64,000 bases of DNA, taken from the NCBI RefSeq assembly GCF_022201045.2, contig NC_068564.1, forward strand, positions 4,464,001 through 4,528,000. Direction: 5' to 3'. Source of the DNA: Citrus sinensis. Lineage: Eukaryota; Streptophyta; Magnoliopsida; Sapindales; Rutaceae. This document shows positions 1 through 12,500 of this stretch, piece after piece. Under the pieces are notes generated by a model. The model worked only from the letters and a program-made list of their open reading frames with translations, ran no database searches and had not been told where the DNA came from. Positions within the stretch are counted from its first letter, which is position 1, and each line of letters opens with the position of its first letter. The position numbers and the translations under genes are program-made.

Positions 1-41
1 GCCCCAATTTCACCCACCAGCTCCGGCCACGAGGTCTTACC
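1..41 (-). CDS. Partial exon, potato inhibitor I family serine protease inhibitor
   Basis: Read on the minus strand, a pyrimidine-rich stretch ending in TTTTACAG (a good 3' splice site) is followed by codons for GKTSWPELVGEIG, running off the left edge of the window. The G-K-T/S-S-W-P-E-L-V-G run is the hallmark N-terminal motif of potato inhibitor I proteins. These are small, roughly 70-residue inhibitors of serine proteases, used in defence against insects and pathogens. Only this motif is visible. The reactive loop would lie beyond the edge, and I could not find the short first exon upstream. The call rests on 13 residues, so it could also be a pseudogene remnant. Confidence 0.5.
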
Positions 42-1110
42 TGTAAAATAATTAATTAATTTTATCGTGTAAATTATATATATATAAGATCTTATAAATT
101 AAGTGAAAAAAAAAATGAAATCATCACTTTCAACTAATTAGTCTAAATTAAGTGAATTACCTGAACAAAAAGTTGCCATTTTCTTTCTATATACGATCAC
201 TTCGCTTGCTAACTGTGCATTTGATTTATTTGGGGGGTGTGTGTGTGTGTGTGTGTATTATATATGTAGAGAAAGAGAGAGATTCAACTGGGAGAAGTGA
301 TCCTGAAGTTTCGAGTTTGCATGCCGATGTGTTTCGAATTGAAGCCACGTTTCAATGCTGACATCTCCACACGCTTACGTGTTCACTTTCTTCTTTGTTA
401 GAACGACGTAAGAAGGTCGTCCTCATTCTGTACATGCAAACGAACAATAATAGCTAAACGGCGAGGATTTTACGACCTCTTCACGTGAAAATGGAGTGAA
501 TAGGCCTCTTTTCTCTTTTCTTTTTTTCTTTTTTTTTGGGGGTCAATGAGGTCATGCAGCTGGCATCAATTAAAAGCTTGTTCTTTGTTTTTTTTTGGTT
601 AAATGTTATATTTACAAACGTATAGAAATGTTTCAATTTATAATTCTGGATTTGTTAAAACTTAAAAAAATTATTAAACGGTAGAGTTTAATAGTGTAAT
701 GACCGTTAAAGTTATTAAATTATACAATTTGATAGCTTTCTCATTTTTTAATAAAGTTATGGATCCTGAACCAGATCGAAGTTATATAATTCTGTTCCTA
801 TACTTACAACCATAAAGCATTAAGCATGGATGGGTTATTTGCAAGGGTCTATTATACTGTTCGGATGTACTTCTAAATATGTAGAGGAAAATTTTCTTTA
901 AGTCCCGACTAATTGGAGAGTTGAGTCAAGAACCGACTAAATTTACTTGTATATTTCAGAAGAAGATCTTCCACACTACAGCATGCGTGGGCCAGAAACA
1001 CAAGAGGATGTTTCCTTTATTGTAAGTTGGGGTATATGTAGTCATGTAAAATTCATTAATTCAATGATGGTTGGTACAGAGGATATAAAAAATCTGCGAG
1101 GTCAATAAGC

Positions 1111-1141
<31 letters not shown>

Positions 1142-1384
1142 AAAGAATGCGGGAGCAGTCGAGTGTTGTACCATTTAGTATTGTCTCTAAAGAGCATAGT
1201 CATTTAATTATTGCAAGTTTTGTAGGATATAAACACCAATGGACCAAGGGCTAGTAAGATCTTGGGCTGAAAAGGAACTCAAGAGCTAGTAGTGTGGCAG
1301 TTTCTGTTCCCACAATGCTCTTCAAATGATTCGCCAATTTTGCCACTTGCTGCCGCCCGTATAGCACTCGGTGTTGTTTCATGA
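42..1384. other. No gene seen; AT-rich intergenic DNA
   Basis: This stretch lies upstream (minus sense) of the protease-inhibitor exon and may hold its intron and promoter. It contains a short GT microsatellite near 236-256 and the poly-C/poly-A tract listed separately. The 69-residue open frame at 152-361 runs through the GT repeat and has no recognisable domain. I see no other coding evidence. Confidence 0.5.
1110..1144 (+). repeat. Homopolymer block: 22 C followed by 13 A
   Basis: An uninterrupted run of 22 cytosines (1110-1131) passes directly into 13 adenines. C runs of this length are rare in AT-rich plant DNA, and a similar run occurs in the intron of the receptor kinase gene. It could form an i-motif, or a G-quadruplex on the other strand. 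The exact length may be a sequencing estimate. Confidence 0.85.
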
Positions 1385-1540
1385 AGTCGGTAAGCCGAGT
1401 GGTGGGCTGCTGCTCTCACATCCGTCAGGGCACCTGTTCGAGTTTTAATGGACACAATTTTTTTTCTACAATTAAAAATAATTGAGTGGAGATTATCGTA
1501 GTCTTTCTCTTGAATATTCGAGAAGATAAAAAAAAAAAAA
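1385..1540 (+). mobile_element. tRNA-derived SINE (probable)
   Basis: The segment has a box-A-like motif (GCCGAGTGGTGGGC, about 1395) and, about 40 bases on, a box-B-like CTGTTCGAGTTTT. This is the layout of the internal RNA polymerase III promoter of tRNA-derived SINEs. It ends in a run of about 13 A (1527-1540), as expected of a SINE tail. I found no clear target-site duplication, and the left boundary is approximate. The tail and downstream flank are copied again 340 bp away. Confidence 0.5.
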
Positions 1541-2148
1541 TTAATAATCTCAATTAGTTGTCTAAATGTAATACCAGTAATTAGGTAATTTGAACGGTAC
1601 TTTATAAGAGTTTAATAATGTAAACGATATCAAGTCGTCGGGCAATCGCGATAGTGTTTCGTAAAAGTTAAATTCTCTAATTGTATTATTAGTATTTAAA
1701 AAAATCACCAAATTTAAAAGTACAATGAAGACCCACATGAAGAGACTACTCTTTAAATTGGCATCATAAACTTGATGCAACATTTTACTCTTCAGCCACA
1801 GCTTCAAAGATAAAAAAAAAATTGAGTGGAGATTATCGTAGTCTTTCTCTTGAATATTCGAGAAGATAAAAAAAAAAAAATTAATAATCTCAATTAGTTG
1901 TCTAAATGTAATACCAGTAATTAGGTAATTTGAACGGTACTTTATAAGAGTTTAATAATGTAAACGATATCAAGTCGTCGGGCAATCGCGATAGTATTTC
2001 GTAAAAGTTAAATTCTCTAATTGTATTATTAGTATTAAAAAAAATCACCAAATTTAAAAGTACAATGAGGACCCACATGAAGAGACTACTCTTTAAATTG
2101 GCATCATAAACTTGATGCAACATTTTACTCTTCAGCCACAGCTTCAAA
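1480..2148. repeat. Near-identical 340-bp tandem duplication
   Basis: The block from about 1480 to 1808 is repeated at 1820-2148 with a period of 340. I counted only a handful of differences over about 329 bases (for example at 1654/1994 and 1728/2068), so the duplication is recent. The unit begins inside the SINE 3' end, includes its poly-A tail and continues into unique flanking DNA. This suggests slippage or unequal exchange, not a second transposition. Both copies carry an 81-88 residue minus-strand open frame, which is most simply a by-product. Confidence 0.9.
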
Positions 2149-2686
2149 ACTGGGCCTACTTCAGACAATTGAGCGGCATTATATAGTCAAGTAACAATCA
2201 CAAGTCTATAGTAGACAAATCACAAATTTACAGTTAATCGATCCACATACACCAATAATGAGCAAGAGGAAGGAAATTCAGTGCAGTGGAACGTCTGGAT
2301 ACCTTTGTTCTAAGTGTACACGGCATTATTTTAGTCTTTAGAGCTTGCACCCACTCTTTTAAATCATCCTCCACCATCATAATAAGTTCACCAACTGATA
2401 CAACACTACATTCTTTGTACAGAAATAGATCGATTACATGTAATTTTCATAACAAACACCAAATTATCTATACAAATTAATTTAAATCTGGATAAAGAAA
2501 AATCTCTGTAACTATAGATATAAGGAAAAAGAATAAAACAAAAAATAAAAGAAAAGGAACAATTTGGCCGGACAAACTTCCAGGCAACTCATAGTAAAAC
2601 CAAAACAAAGTGTTTGAAATTTTGAAATAATATAAAAATAAATTCATGCAAATAGGGCTGCTGCTATGAGTATAAAATTTGCATCA
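2149..2686. other. No gene seen
   Basis: AT-rich DNA between the 340-bp duplication and the MITE cluster. The only open frame (64 codons at 2286) has no recognisable domain. Confidence 0.5.
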
Positions 2687-4310
2687 TAAGGCCATCTCCA
2701 ATGCATAACACTATTTTGGTGTAACACCAACATAAAAAATGTATCTTTTTTCACACCAAATTACTATTTCATCTTCAATCCATTTACACCAAAAAGAATA
2801 TTTTCTTTTTATTCCTTTAATTCTCAAGAATTAATTCAATTAACACAATAAATATTACTATTAATATAGATAATTAAGTAATAAGTAATTTTATATCGAT
2901 TAACAAAAAAATATAGAAAATTATTAAATTTGCATTTAATTAACTAAATTAGTACATTATGAAAATTAAACATTACATTATTATAGAAAAATACAATAAC
3001 AATAAATAACAATAATAATATAGAAAAACACAATACAATAACAATAATACTCTAGTTATTCGAATTACTTAATTCATCCCATAAATGATCAATTAGTGCA
3101 TTTCAGAGTGTAATATGTAATCTAGTAATTAATGTTATTGGCATTTTATTTTTATTATTAATTTTTGTGTTGAATATTTTTTATTTAAAATATTAGTATA
3201 ATATTCAAAAATTAAAAAATAACAAAAATAATAATAATAACTTAAAATATTATATAAAATAGGACATATATGTAAATAAGATAAAGTAATAAGGATATTT
3301 GAGACTTTTTTTTCCTAGCACCAAATATGGTATAATGAATAGTGTTGCACCATATTTGGTGCAATACTATTCATAACATCATTTTGGTGTTAGGGCATCT
3401 CCAATGTAGCATTAAACCTAACACCAAATCATCTTTTACATCATTTTTGGTGTAAAATGCTTCTCCAATGTAACACCAAAATGATGTTATGAATAGTATT
3501 GCACCAAATATGGTGCAACACTATTCTTTTGGTGCTAAGAAAAAAGAGTCTCAAATATCCTTATTATTTTTTCTTATTTACATATATGTCCTATTTTATA
3601 TAATATTTTAAGTTGTTATTATTATTTTTGTTTTCTTCACGATATGTGACCATCTCCAATTTTTTTTCTTATTTTGGGCTCGTATCATTTGAATTTAATA
3701 TTTATTGTGTTAATTGAATTAATTATTGAGCATAAAAAGAAGAATATTCTTTTTGGTGTAAAATTTAGTGTAAATGGGTTGGAGATGAAATAGTAATTTG
3801 GTGTGAAAAATGTACATTTTTTGTGTTGGTGTTACACTAAAATGATGTTAAGCATTGGAGATGGCCTTAACACCAAAATGGTGTTAGTATTGCACCAAAT
3901 ATGGTGCAACACTATTCATTTGGTGATAGGAAAAAAATCACAAATATCCTTATTACTTTTTTTTTACATAGATGTCCTATTTTATATAATATTTTAAGTT
4001 ATTATTATTATTGTTTCATTTTTTAATTTTTGAATATTATACTAATATTTTAAATAAAAAATTCAACACAAAAATTAATAATAAAAATAAAATGACAATA
4101 ACATTAATTACTAGATTACATATTACAAAATCAAAAATACAAAATTAAATTAACACAAATTAAAAAAGTTACTACTACTAGCATAAATTAAAACAATTAT
4201 TTAATAATATGAGATATCATTATTAGATCCTCCAAAATCATCAAAATATTGGCCAATATTATTAGAAGTATTTTGAGATGCTTGGCCTTGCAAGACACAA
4301 AAAAACTAGG
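2687..4310. mobile_element. Cluster of nested inverted MITE copies
   Basis: The left end (TAAGGCCATCTCCAATGC, 2687) is mirrored at 3852-3869, and about 130 bp inside each end also match as inverted copies. A second inverted pair (3220-3340 against 3490-3630) sits within, sharing a motif with CACCAAATATGG. A further copy at 3868-4200 is inverted relative to 3100-3340. Similar 'CATCTCCAATG' termini belong to widespread plant MITEs, often assigned to PIF/Harbinger. At 4201-4300 the minus strand reads LQGQASQNTSNNIGQYFDDF and ends at a stop nine codons later. This may be a fossil of a transposon-encoded protein, but I cannot assign the family. Confidence 0.7.
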
Positions 4311-5040
4311 GGGAAACTCTGCCTTTGTTAATCCAGAACTTTTTTTTTCCTTTTGTGCATTTTAATACTTTTATTCCAGATATAAATTACTAAGTCACAT
4401 TGAACAGTGGCTTAATTTTTCCAAAAAAATCCAAAAATTAACTTAAACATCAAAGGATTTTCGTCAAAAAAACATTCGGCGTTTCCTAACTCTTCTCTGT
4501 GATTATAGATGTAAGAAGTGCAAAAGCTAACATGATCGTTAGAATATGCTCGTTGAAGTAAGCGACATCATTCCCCATCAGAATAAATTTAAGTGTTGAT
4601 GTAGCAATTTGATCGTTCCAACAAACACAGCCAGATTTTTGCATCAACAGATCCTTTTCGATATAATATATTGTTAAGTATAAATCATATTCCTGTATAT
4701 CGAATTGTGCCCGATCTGCCTTATCACGATTGTGTTACTTTTTCAAATTGTGCCTTTTCATGCCGCGAAGCACAACTTGCCCATATATTCGTCGGTCATC
4801 CCACCATATTTCAAACTAACAACGTCATATACCTCATAATTCATATATAAGCCTCAACAACCAGAGTCATTATCTAGAATGTAACTTGTAACACCCGAAT
4901 TTAAAAATAACACCTGAAAATTGCATTGAAAAAAGACACGAAAAAAAAAAGAAAAGAAAAATCACTTCTATACCAATCCCCACCATTAGAAAATTAGCCG
5001 GAAAAAAAAAATTAAAAGAAAAAACGTAACGTTAATCCTA
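4311..5040. other. 3' flank of the receptor kinase gene; no gene seen
   Basis: This lies just downstream (minus sense) of the receptor-kinase stop codon, so it should include that gene's 3' UTR and polyadenylation region. No open frame or element is recognised. Confidence 0.5.
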
Positions 5041-8000
5041 TTAACATTCAACTGTAGCCTTTTGGGCTAGAGCATCATCACTATCGCCAACACTAATCAC
5101 AACATCGCCGCCGCCGCCTCCGCCGCCGCGGCCGAACAAACTTCCGGGCAATTTCCGCTTCGGCTTCGCTTCCTGAAGCATCAATACGACGTCTCTCATC
5201 GAGGGTCGGTCAGCCGGATTCCGGCTAGTGCATAGCAATGCAATTCTTAGCATTTGCATCATTTCTTCCCTCACGGATGCGCACGAGGCCCCGGCATTCT
5301 TGTCCAAAACGTCATTGATACCATCCTTAGTCTTGATTTTGGACCTCACCCAATCCACAATGCTGTTCCCGTCTCCAAATTCAGCATCAACTGATCTTTT
5401 ACCGCTTATAATTTCCATTAGCACCACCCCGTAGCTGTATATGTCACTCTTCTCGTCAACTTGGAGTGTGTATGCATACTCTGCAAATACAATTACACAG
5501 ACAAAAGTTCAATTGGATGCCTAAAGTCAATGATCATAATGATGGTCAATGTTGAAGTTAAATTCATGGTGGGGACCCAAAGATATTGGGCAAATCTTGC
5601 CAAACCGACTTGTGAAAACAGAAAAAGTGCTAAAGGAAAAAGGGAAGTCTCATCACGCGCATTAGTCCACTATTTGAAAAACTGTTACAGAGAACTGAAT
5701 GCTTTGGTTAGTGCTCTTGTGGCGTTGCCCATCACTCTAAACGGCAGCAGGCCCTTTTGTTTAAATGTGTTCATAATTGGACACCCCGCCCCCTAGCGCA
5801 TAGTAGTACTAACCATTATAGTAAAGAGAAAAAAAAAAATTGAGTCTATTTGTACAAATTTTCTTATCCTTAATTTAGTATTATTTTATCAGTTTAAATT
5901 CGTGCCAATACATTAGTGGTTGGATATGAATTCAAGTCTCCGTTGGCTGAAAAAAAAAATTATTTTTTTCCTTATAATTTGAACTTTTAAAATAATAATT
6001 TTCTGATTTAGCCCTATAGAACTAAATTCTCTTTTTCAACTTTAATCCCAAAATGTTAATTCTCATAACATTTGCCCCCCCCCCCCCCCCCCCCCTAAAT
6101 TTTCAATTATGGCCATACCCATGCATGAGCCCACTTCATTGATTACATTGAATCTTTCTTCTTTTTAATCTGACTAATATTATATTGACACGTCATTTTA
6201 TACGTAAAAAATTTGTGTTCGTATCATTATTATTACTTTATGAAATTTATTTCAATCTAATCTAATTTAGAAATACAAAATTTAAAATTAGCACAGTATT
6301 TTTATTCTTTAAATTAGCTTTCTGAAAATTATGTTCGATAATTATGATGTAAATTATCTAAATCAAAGTTTCCCGTTTCTAAATTTAGAATCAATTCAAA
6401 GTCTCTAAATTCTTAGATTCCATAAGCCATCTTTTATCAAACACAATTTGAAGATAATCGAAAAAGAAGGGAAATCTTTATTACTTTAGAGCCGAAATCG
6501 ACCGCCCCATATCATAAATGTGTCATTTTCAAATAAACTCATTTTTTTATTGGTTAATTTTAAGGGTAAGGTAAGCTAAATCGTCGCTTAATCTAGATAA
6601 CTCAGTTGTCAAGTCCGTCCAACTCTACTCTACTGTCAAGATCCTGTAAAGAATAATAGGATGGGATTGATTTGCTCAATTTAGCTAAGGACAAAGGAAT
6701 GTATGGACTAATATCATCATAATCAACCTCAGCTAACTTGAGCTAAAATGATGTAATTTAATTTTGTACGATTGCTAACGTGCGCATATGCAGTGTCAAA
6801 CATTTGGTCAACCCAACAAAAAGGAACTCAAAAACAAAAACAAAACGTACCTGGCGCAATGTAGCCGTAGGACCCGGCGATGACGGACATGGACTCGTCA
6901 CTCTGGATCAGCTTAGCCACGCCGAAATCGGCCACCCTGGCCTCCATCTCACCGTCCAATAGAATATTGCTCGGCTTGAGATCACGGTGGACGATCACCG
7001 GATCACAGTCGTGGTGGAGATAGCAAATCCCCTGCGCCACACCGAGCGCAATCTTGTACCTCGTCACCCAATCGGCCACCAAATTTTCTCCTTTATTTTT
7101 GGCGTGCAATAAATCGTCTAAATTCCCATTCGGCATGTACTCGTAGAGCAGCATCGTGCACTCCCTGTTGCTGCAGCACCCTAACAACCTCACTATGTTT
7201 CTATGCCTCACGTTTCCCAACACATCCACCTCAGCGAGCACCCCTCGTCTCCGTCGGATATTCTCCTTATGCTTACCCCACAACTTCTTCACCGCTATGA
7301 TCTCGCCACCTGGCATCTCCGCTTTGTAGACAGTCCCTGTGGACCCCATCCCCAGAATCTTATCGCTCATAGACAAACACTCCAATACATCATCCGCCGT
7401 GAAATTCAACCGCTGAAACGCCGTCAATTTCCACGGCCCGATTTCTCGGTCGTTACTGAATCCACGGCTGTAGTTCGCGCGGAAGCACCGAGTCCCGGCG
7501 ACGAGAACAAACAATCCTATACCGAACGCGGCTGCCATGATCCACACTATAGCTCCAGCGGTTTTCTTCGGCTGCTGCTGGTGGTTACGCACTTCCACGT
7601 CACCGGCGGCAAGCCCGTCTGCCGGACACGGTTTCGTCAGAACTCGGCCACAGAGACCTTCATTTCCGATAAATGAAGACGGATGAAGGTTCGGAAATAT
7701 CGTCCCCGAAGCCGGTATCGGTCCCGTTAACAGATTATAGGACACGTTAAAGCTCTCCAACGTGCTGCAGTTTTCGAAGTTGGAAGGGATGGTGCCGGTG
7801 AGGAAGTTGTGAGAAAGATCAACGTCCGTGATCGAAGGAAGCCCCGATATCTCCCAGGGGATAATCCCCGTAAGCGAATTTCGGCTCAAATTCAACAGCA
7901 AAAGCTTCTCGCAGTGGCCAATATCCCAGGGAATGCTGCCATTGAGCAAGTTGTTATGCAACTCTATCTTGTAAATACTCTTACAGCCGATGAAATCCGG

Positions 8001-9506
8001 AATCTTCCCTGTCAACTTACTCGAACTCGCTGACAAAATCTTCAAATTTGGCGCGCTCCATATGTTACTCGGCAGGCTCGTTTGAAATGAATTTTCCGAT
8101 ATGTTTAAGTACTCCAGCTTCTGCGCATTGCCGAGATCTCGAGGAATTTCTCCCGATAAACTGTTACGGCTCATGTCCATGAACGTCAAGTTCGGCAAGA
8201 GGCCAAAACCTTGAGGGATAGAGCCGTTGAGTTGGTTATCTTGGATTCGTAACCTTGACAACGACGAGCAGTTTACAAGATTCTCTGGAATGGAGTACGT
8301 AAAGTTGTTGGAGAATAGAATGAGCTTAAACAACCTGTCGCCGTCGCAAATAGTCGGCGGGATAGGACCCGTGAGCGAATTCGAGGAGACATCGACGGTC
8401 AACAACTTGCCATTTGACCCGAGCTTCTGGGGGAGCACTCCCGTTAAATGGTTGTTCCACAAAAGCAGGGTGTCCAAATCCGCTAACAGCTCGATATCTT
8501 GCGGAATTTCGCCGAAGAGGACATTGTTCATTAAGCTGAGTCTCGTCAGCCCTTTCAAAGAAGCTAACGACGCAGGGATTGGCCCCGAGAGTTGGTTATC
8601 GGATAAATCAAGAACCTGTAGAGCTTGCAAGTTGCCGTAACTCACCGGGATTTCGCCGGTGAAATGGTTCTTGAACAGCAGTAGCATTTCGAGTTTAGTC
8701 AAGTTACTTATCTCACTCGGAAGGGTGCCGGAGAGATTACAAGCTGAGATATCCATGTACTTGAGATTTACGAGCGAAGCGAATTCAACTGGGACTTCGC
8801 CTTGGAAGTTATTGTAACCAATCTCTATACGCTCCAACTGAGTTAGCAACCCTAGCTGGGGTGGCAATGATCCTGTCAAAGAATTTCCAGCCAAATCAAG
8901 AAACCGTAGGCTTGATAAGTTGCCGTAATCCGATGGAATTTCACCGTCGAAGTAGCTTCCGCCAAGGTTTAGCTGCTGGAGAGAGTTCAGCTGGACAAAT
9001 TCTAGCGGTAGTGGGCCCGTGAAGCTGTTGCTGTAAGCATTGAAGATTCTCAAGAACCTGAGCTTGGAGATTCCCGGTGGGAAGGTTGAGTTGAAGGAGT
9101 TGTGGCTGATGTCGATTGTTCTTAGCTTAGTTAGTTCGAGAATGGCTGGTTGGAGAGGCCCGTCGAAGGCGTTTGCACTCAAATTCAAGTGGGTTAAGCT
9201 CGTTAAGTACCTGATTTCCGGCGGAATGGGACCAGACAGGGAGCGGCGGGAGAGATCAAGTGAAGTGATTTGAGACGATTTAGGGTTACATTTGATGCCT
9301 GACCAAGAACACCAAACTGGTTCCTGTTCTGAACTAGGATTGGAGAAAGCTGGAGTCGCATCCCAATCATGGAAAGAATTATTGAAGGGATCTTTCAGAG
9401 AAGCCTTGATGGAGAGAAGAGAGACGAGCGGGAGAGGAAGTGTGTTGGCTGAGAAAACAACCAGTAAGTGCAGAAAGAATGTGAGGAAGAAAAGAGGAAG
9501 TTTCAT
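5041..9506 (-). CDS. TDR: LRR receptor-like kinase, TDR/PXY type (TDIF receptor)
   Basis: Receptor kinase of the LRR-XI group, closest in my recognition to Arabidopsis TDR/PXY. That plasma-membrane receptor binds the CLE peptide TDIF and maintains vascular cambium. Exons are 6851-9506 and 5041-5480. The donor GTACGT after IAP and the acceptor TTTGCAG before EYAYTLQVDEKSD join in frame, giving 1031 residues (PXY has about 1041). A signal peptide spans residues 1-20, followed by a Trp-Cys LRR cap and about 20 LRRs to about residue 625. R-L-R at 418-420 matches the RxR motif that reads the peptide's C terminus. The membrane span is about 650-672. The kinase has a glycine loop from 719, Lys740, HRD Asp842 and DFG Asp860, all intact, so it should be active. 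The 1370-bp intron sits at the position usual for this group. The C-terminal tail carries a run of seven glycines. Confidence 0.93.
6075..6095 (+). repeat. 21-base poly-C tract in an intron
   Basis: An uninterrupted run of 21 C in the receptor-kinase intron. It appears as poly-G in the sense of transcription, so the pre-mRNA could form a G-quadruplex. It is almost the same length as the C run at 1110. Confidence 0.85.
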
Positions 9507-12500
9507 GGCTTAATTTTGAGAAGTGGGGAATTTGGTTGAGAATTTTGTGATGTTAAGAGATGTAAATTTATGGGAAGGAAGGTTTTGATGGAGAGTGATC
9601 TTGCTTTTCCGGAGTGCTGGTTGCAGATGGTGTTTCATCATGATGATTGTTTTTGATTTTCAATTTCTTTGTTCTTGTTATTATTTGTATACTAGCTTCT
9701 ATTCCTAAAGACTGGCACTAGTATTTCTTTTTTGAAAAAAGAAATTAAAAAAAAAAAAAAAAATTCTCTGTTTGTTTCTCTCACCTGAAGTATATTACCT
9801 TTGTCTGCTCTTCATCTAATACTTTTGGGTTTCTTGGATTTCTTTTTTCCTTTTCTTTTGCCTCCACTTTTCATCATTCCTTGTTTCCCTTTATCTTCGG
9901 CTAACACAACAATATTTGATTAAATATGTGGGTAACAGTGACGATGTTCCTCACAGGATCCAAGAAAGTCATTTCAATTTCCCACCAATTTTCCCACACT
10001 CTTGTTTAAACTATCATATATTATTTGTTTTCAGTTCCTCTTTTTATTTCATTTCTATTTATTCCCAATTTAGTGCGTGTCTGGTGAAATTGGAACTCTA
10101 TGGACCACATTCTTTAATAAATGAGCAAACATCATTCGTTTTACTGTTAAAATCATTGATAAGCAAATACTATATTGAGGCAGATTTTGGGAGTATTATC
10201 AAGAATACTGTTTTGATTGGCGATCATCACCATCTGATTTACAGACTTTTCTCAATGGGGCTTAATTAAAAGGATTAAATGGCTCACAATCCCAATACTT
10301 TATTGTCATTGGTTTGGTCATAAAGAAATAAATTAGCTGATAATGTTACACATCTCAAATTATTTATTTTAAAAAATTATTTTAAATAATATAGCATTCA
10401 TCAATTGATTAGTGAGAATGATACAGTTAATTCACTTGTATCTTATAAAAAAATTATCAAACAATCAATGGATCACATTTTATTTAGGGTAAAATATGAG
10501 ATAAAAATTTAAGATATCTATCATTACTCATTCAAAAAACTCTATCTAAAATAATTTTCGCTTATTGAATTTTATGGGATCCCACTATCCCAGTAACATG
10601 ATTAGCGTCCTAGCATGCTAAATGAAAATAATAGGATGCCAATCAAATCACCATGCTCCATAATATTAATTAGTGTAACAATTGACTTTGCTAATTTAAA
10701 ATTAGAACATGAAAATAAATAAAGAAGCGGGTGCTTGTTTGAAATAAATGAATGAGTGAATGAATATTACCTAATTTAGCCTCTTCACCTTTTGATTTCA
10801 TAATATCACCCCCTGTCAACATATATATTTTTTATATTTTTATGAGTAAAAACAATAGTAATTTTTTACTAACATTGAGATGAAAGCAAAAACTAATAAT
10901 AATTTACGTTTTGTAACTAACATTGAGTCTTACTGAATTAAGGTTCAGTGGTTCACCATCTATTTACACAGCTAATTAATTGCATGATTCATTCTCAAAC
11001 AATAACGGCCACTAATGTCTAGGCTTAATATACGGTTTGTGCCCTCAAATTTGAAGTTCGAGTGCTTATGTGTTCTTTTTCCTCCTACAAATTTGGTGGA
11101 CTAAATATCTTCTCAAATATTAACGACACTAGATTTTTAAGTTAATCTTGATAGACCCTTAGGTGATATTACAAGTCTATAGGAACTCAAAGATTTTCCT
11201 TCTCACTTATATGGGTAAGTAAATATTTCTCCAAAATATTAGTGAGAGTAGATTTTTAAGTTAATCTCGATAGACTTCAGAATTGTATTACAAGTCTATA
11301 TAATAAAATTTCCAATAAACCTATTATTGTAATATCTATACATACTAAATCAATTAAAAAAATCTCAAACCAAATGAAACCTATTAACCAAAAACAAAAA
11401 TCTCAAACAAAATGAACCACCAACTTTAATTATATATTCATCCAACAACCCCGGTATAAAACAACAACAAAAAAAAAACCCTCAAATTTAGGACAACCCT
11501 CATCATAATTTTAACATCTCTGCCATCATATTCTACAATTTTGTTTCCTCCCAGTAAATTAAATGATAAAATACAAAAGTAAAAATCTTTAAAAAGAATA
11601 GCTTCCTTAGTTTGAGTCCTAAACTTTATTGGCAGTCTGTGGGGGTGTAGATGAATCAATTAATAAATTGAATTCCTTTAACAAGAAGAATTTCTAGCAA
11701 TTAATAATACTCACTTTTAAGTTTTAATAGGAGACAAATATAAATACCAAATTCTCTGTTTGTTCTCTTTCTGCCCCCAGTTTGACTTGAGAAAAGTTAA
11801 TTAAAGGATATCCCATGATGACCATTTACTTTGTATCATTGTTGTTGTTGTTAAAGTATTTCGTGAGATAAGGTTAAAGGTTCAAACACAATTATCTTCG
11901 CACATTTTTTTTCATTATATTCACTTAAAAATTTGGGTATTTTAGCATACCTCCATCTAACATCTTTTCTCTTCACTATCAATGTCAATTATTTATTTAT
12001 TTATTTATTTATTCGTTCGTATCATTTTCAGGTGGGGTGGGGGGTCAATTGGCTTGCATTATTTAATCAGATTGGTTTTTTTTTTTTTTTTGAAATTTAT
12101 CTCATTAACAAGTTGATTAGGTCGGCGGAATTAATGCAAAAGAGAGCTGATCAAGATTTTGAAGAAAAAAAGATTAATTCGACTTTATTTTTAACTACTT
12201 TGAATAATATTATTGCAAATCTTTCTTATTTATTAATTTATTTATTGAATATTACATTACAATTATAGTGACCCATTTAAAGTTCAGTTCGAAAACCTAC
12301 TCTTAGAACATGAGAAAGTTTACTCCCTTTACAAATCGAAGGGGTCTGGAACCTTCAATGGTTCTATTCTCAAGAAGTAAGAAGGCTTCAACGATGATAT
12401 TAAAGATTGGTTGATAAATTCGAATTTTATAAGAAGGAATTATTTATATCTTGTTTGACCAAAACCCACCACGGAACACAAAAAGCACAAAAATATAAAC

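Noticed and set aside
1562..2168. Two 81-88 codon minus-strand frames with similar protein sequence
   Set aside because: They are copies of one another because the DNA was duplicated recently. The similarity is not selection, and no domain is recognisable.
2687..3869. TAA/TTA flanks as a Harbinger target duplication for the outer MITE pair
   Set aside because: The left flank is TAA and the right is TTA, which is an inverted match and not a direct one, so it is part of the inverted ends and not proof of a duplication.
5903..5955. tRNA- or SINE-like box B in the receptor kinase intron (GAATTCAAGTCTCC)
   Set aside because: No convincing box A, cloverleaf or target duplication. No tRNA or rRNA gene was found in the window.
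9916..10269. 117-codon plus-strand frame upstream of the receptor kinase
   Set aside because: AT-rich, no domain, no promoter or splice support.
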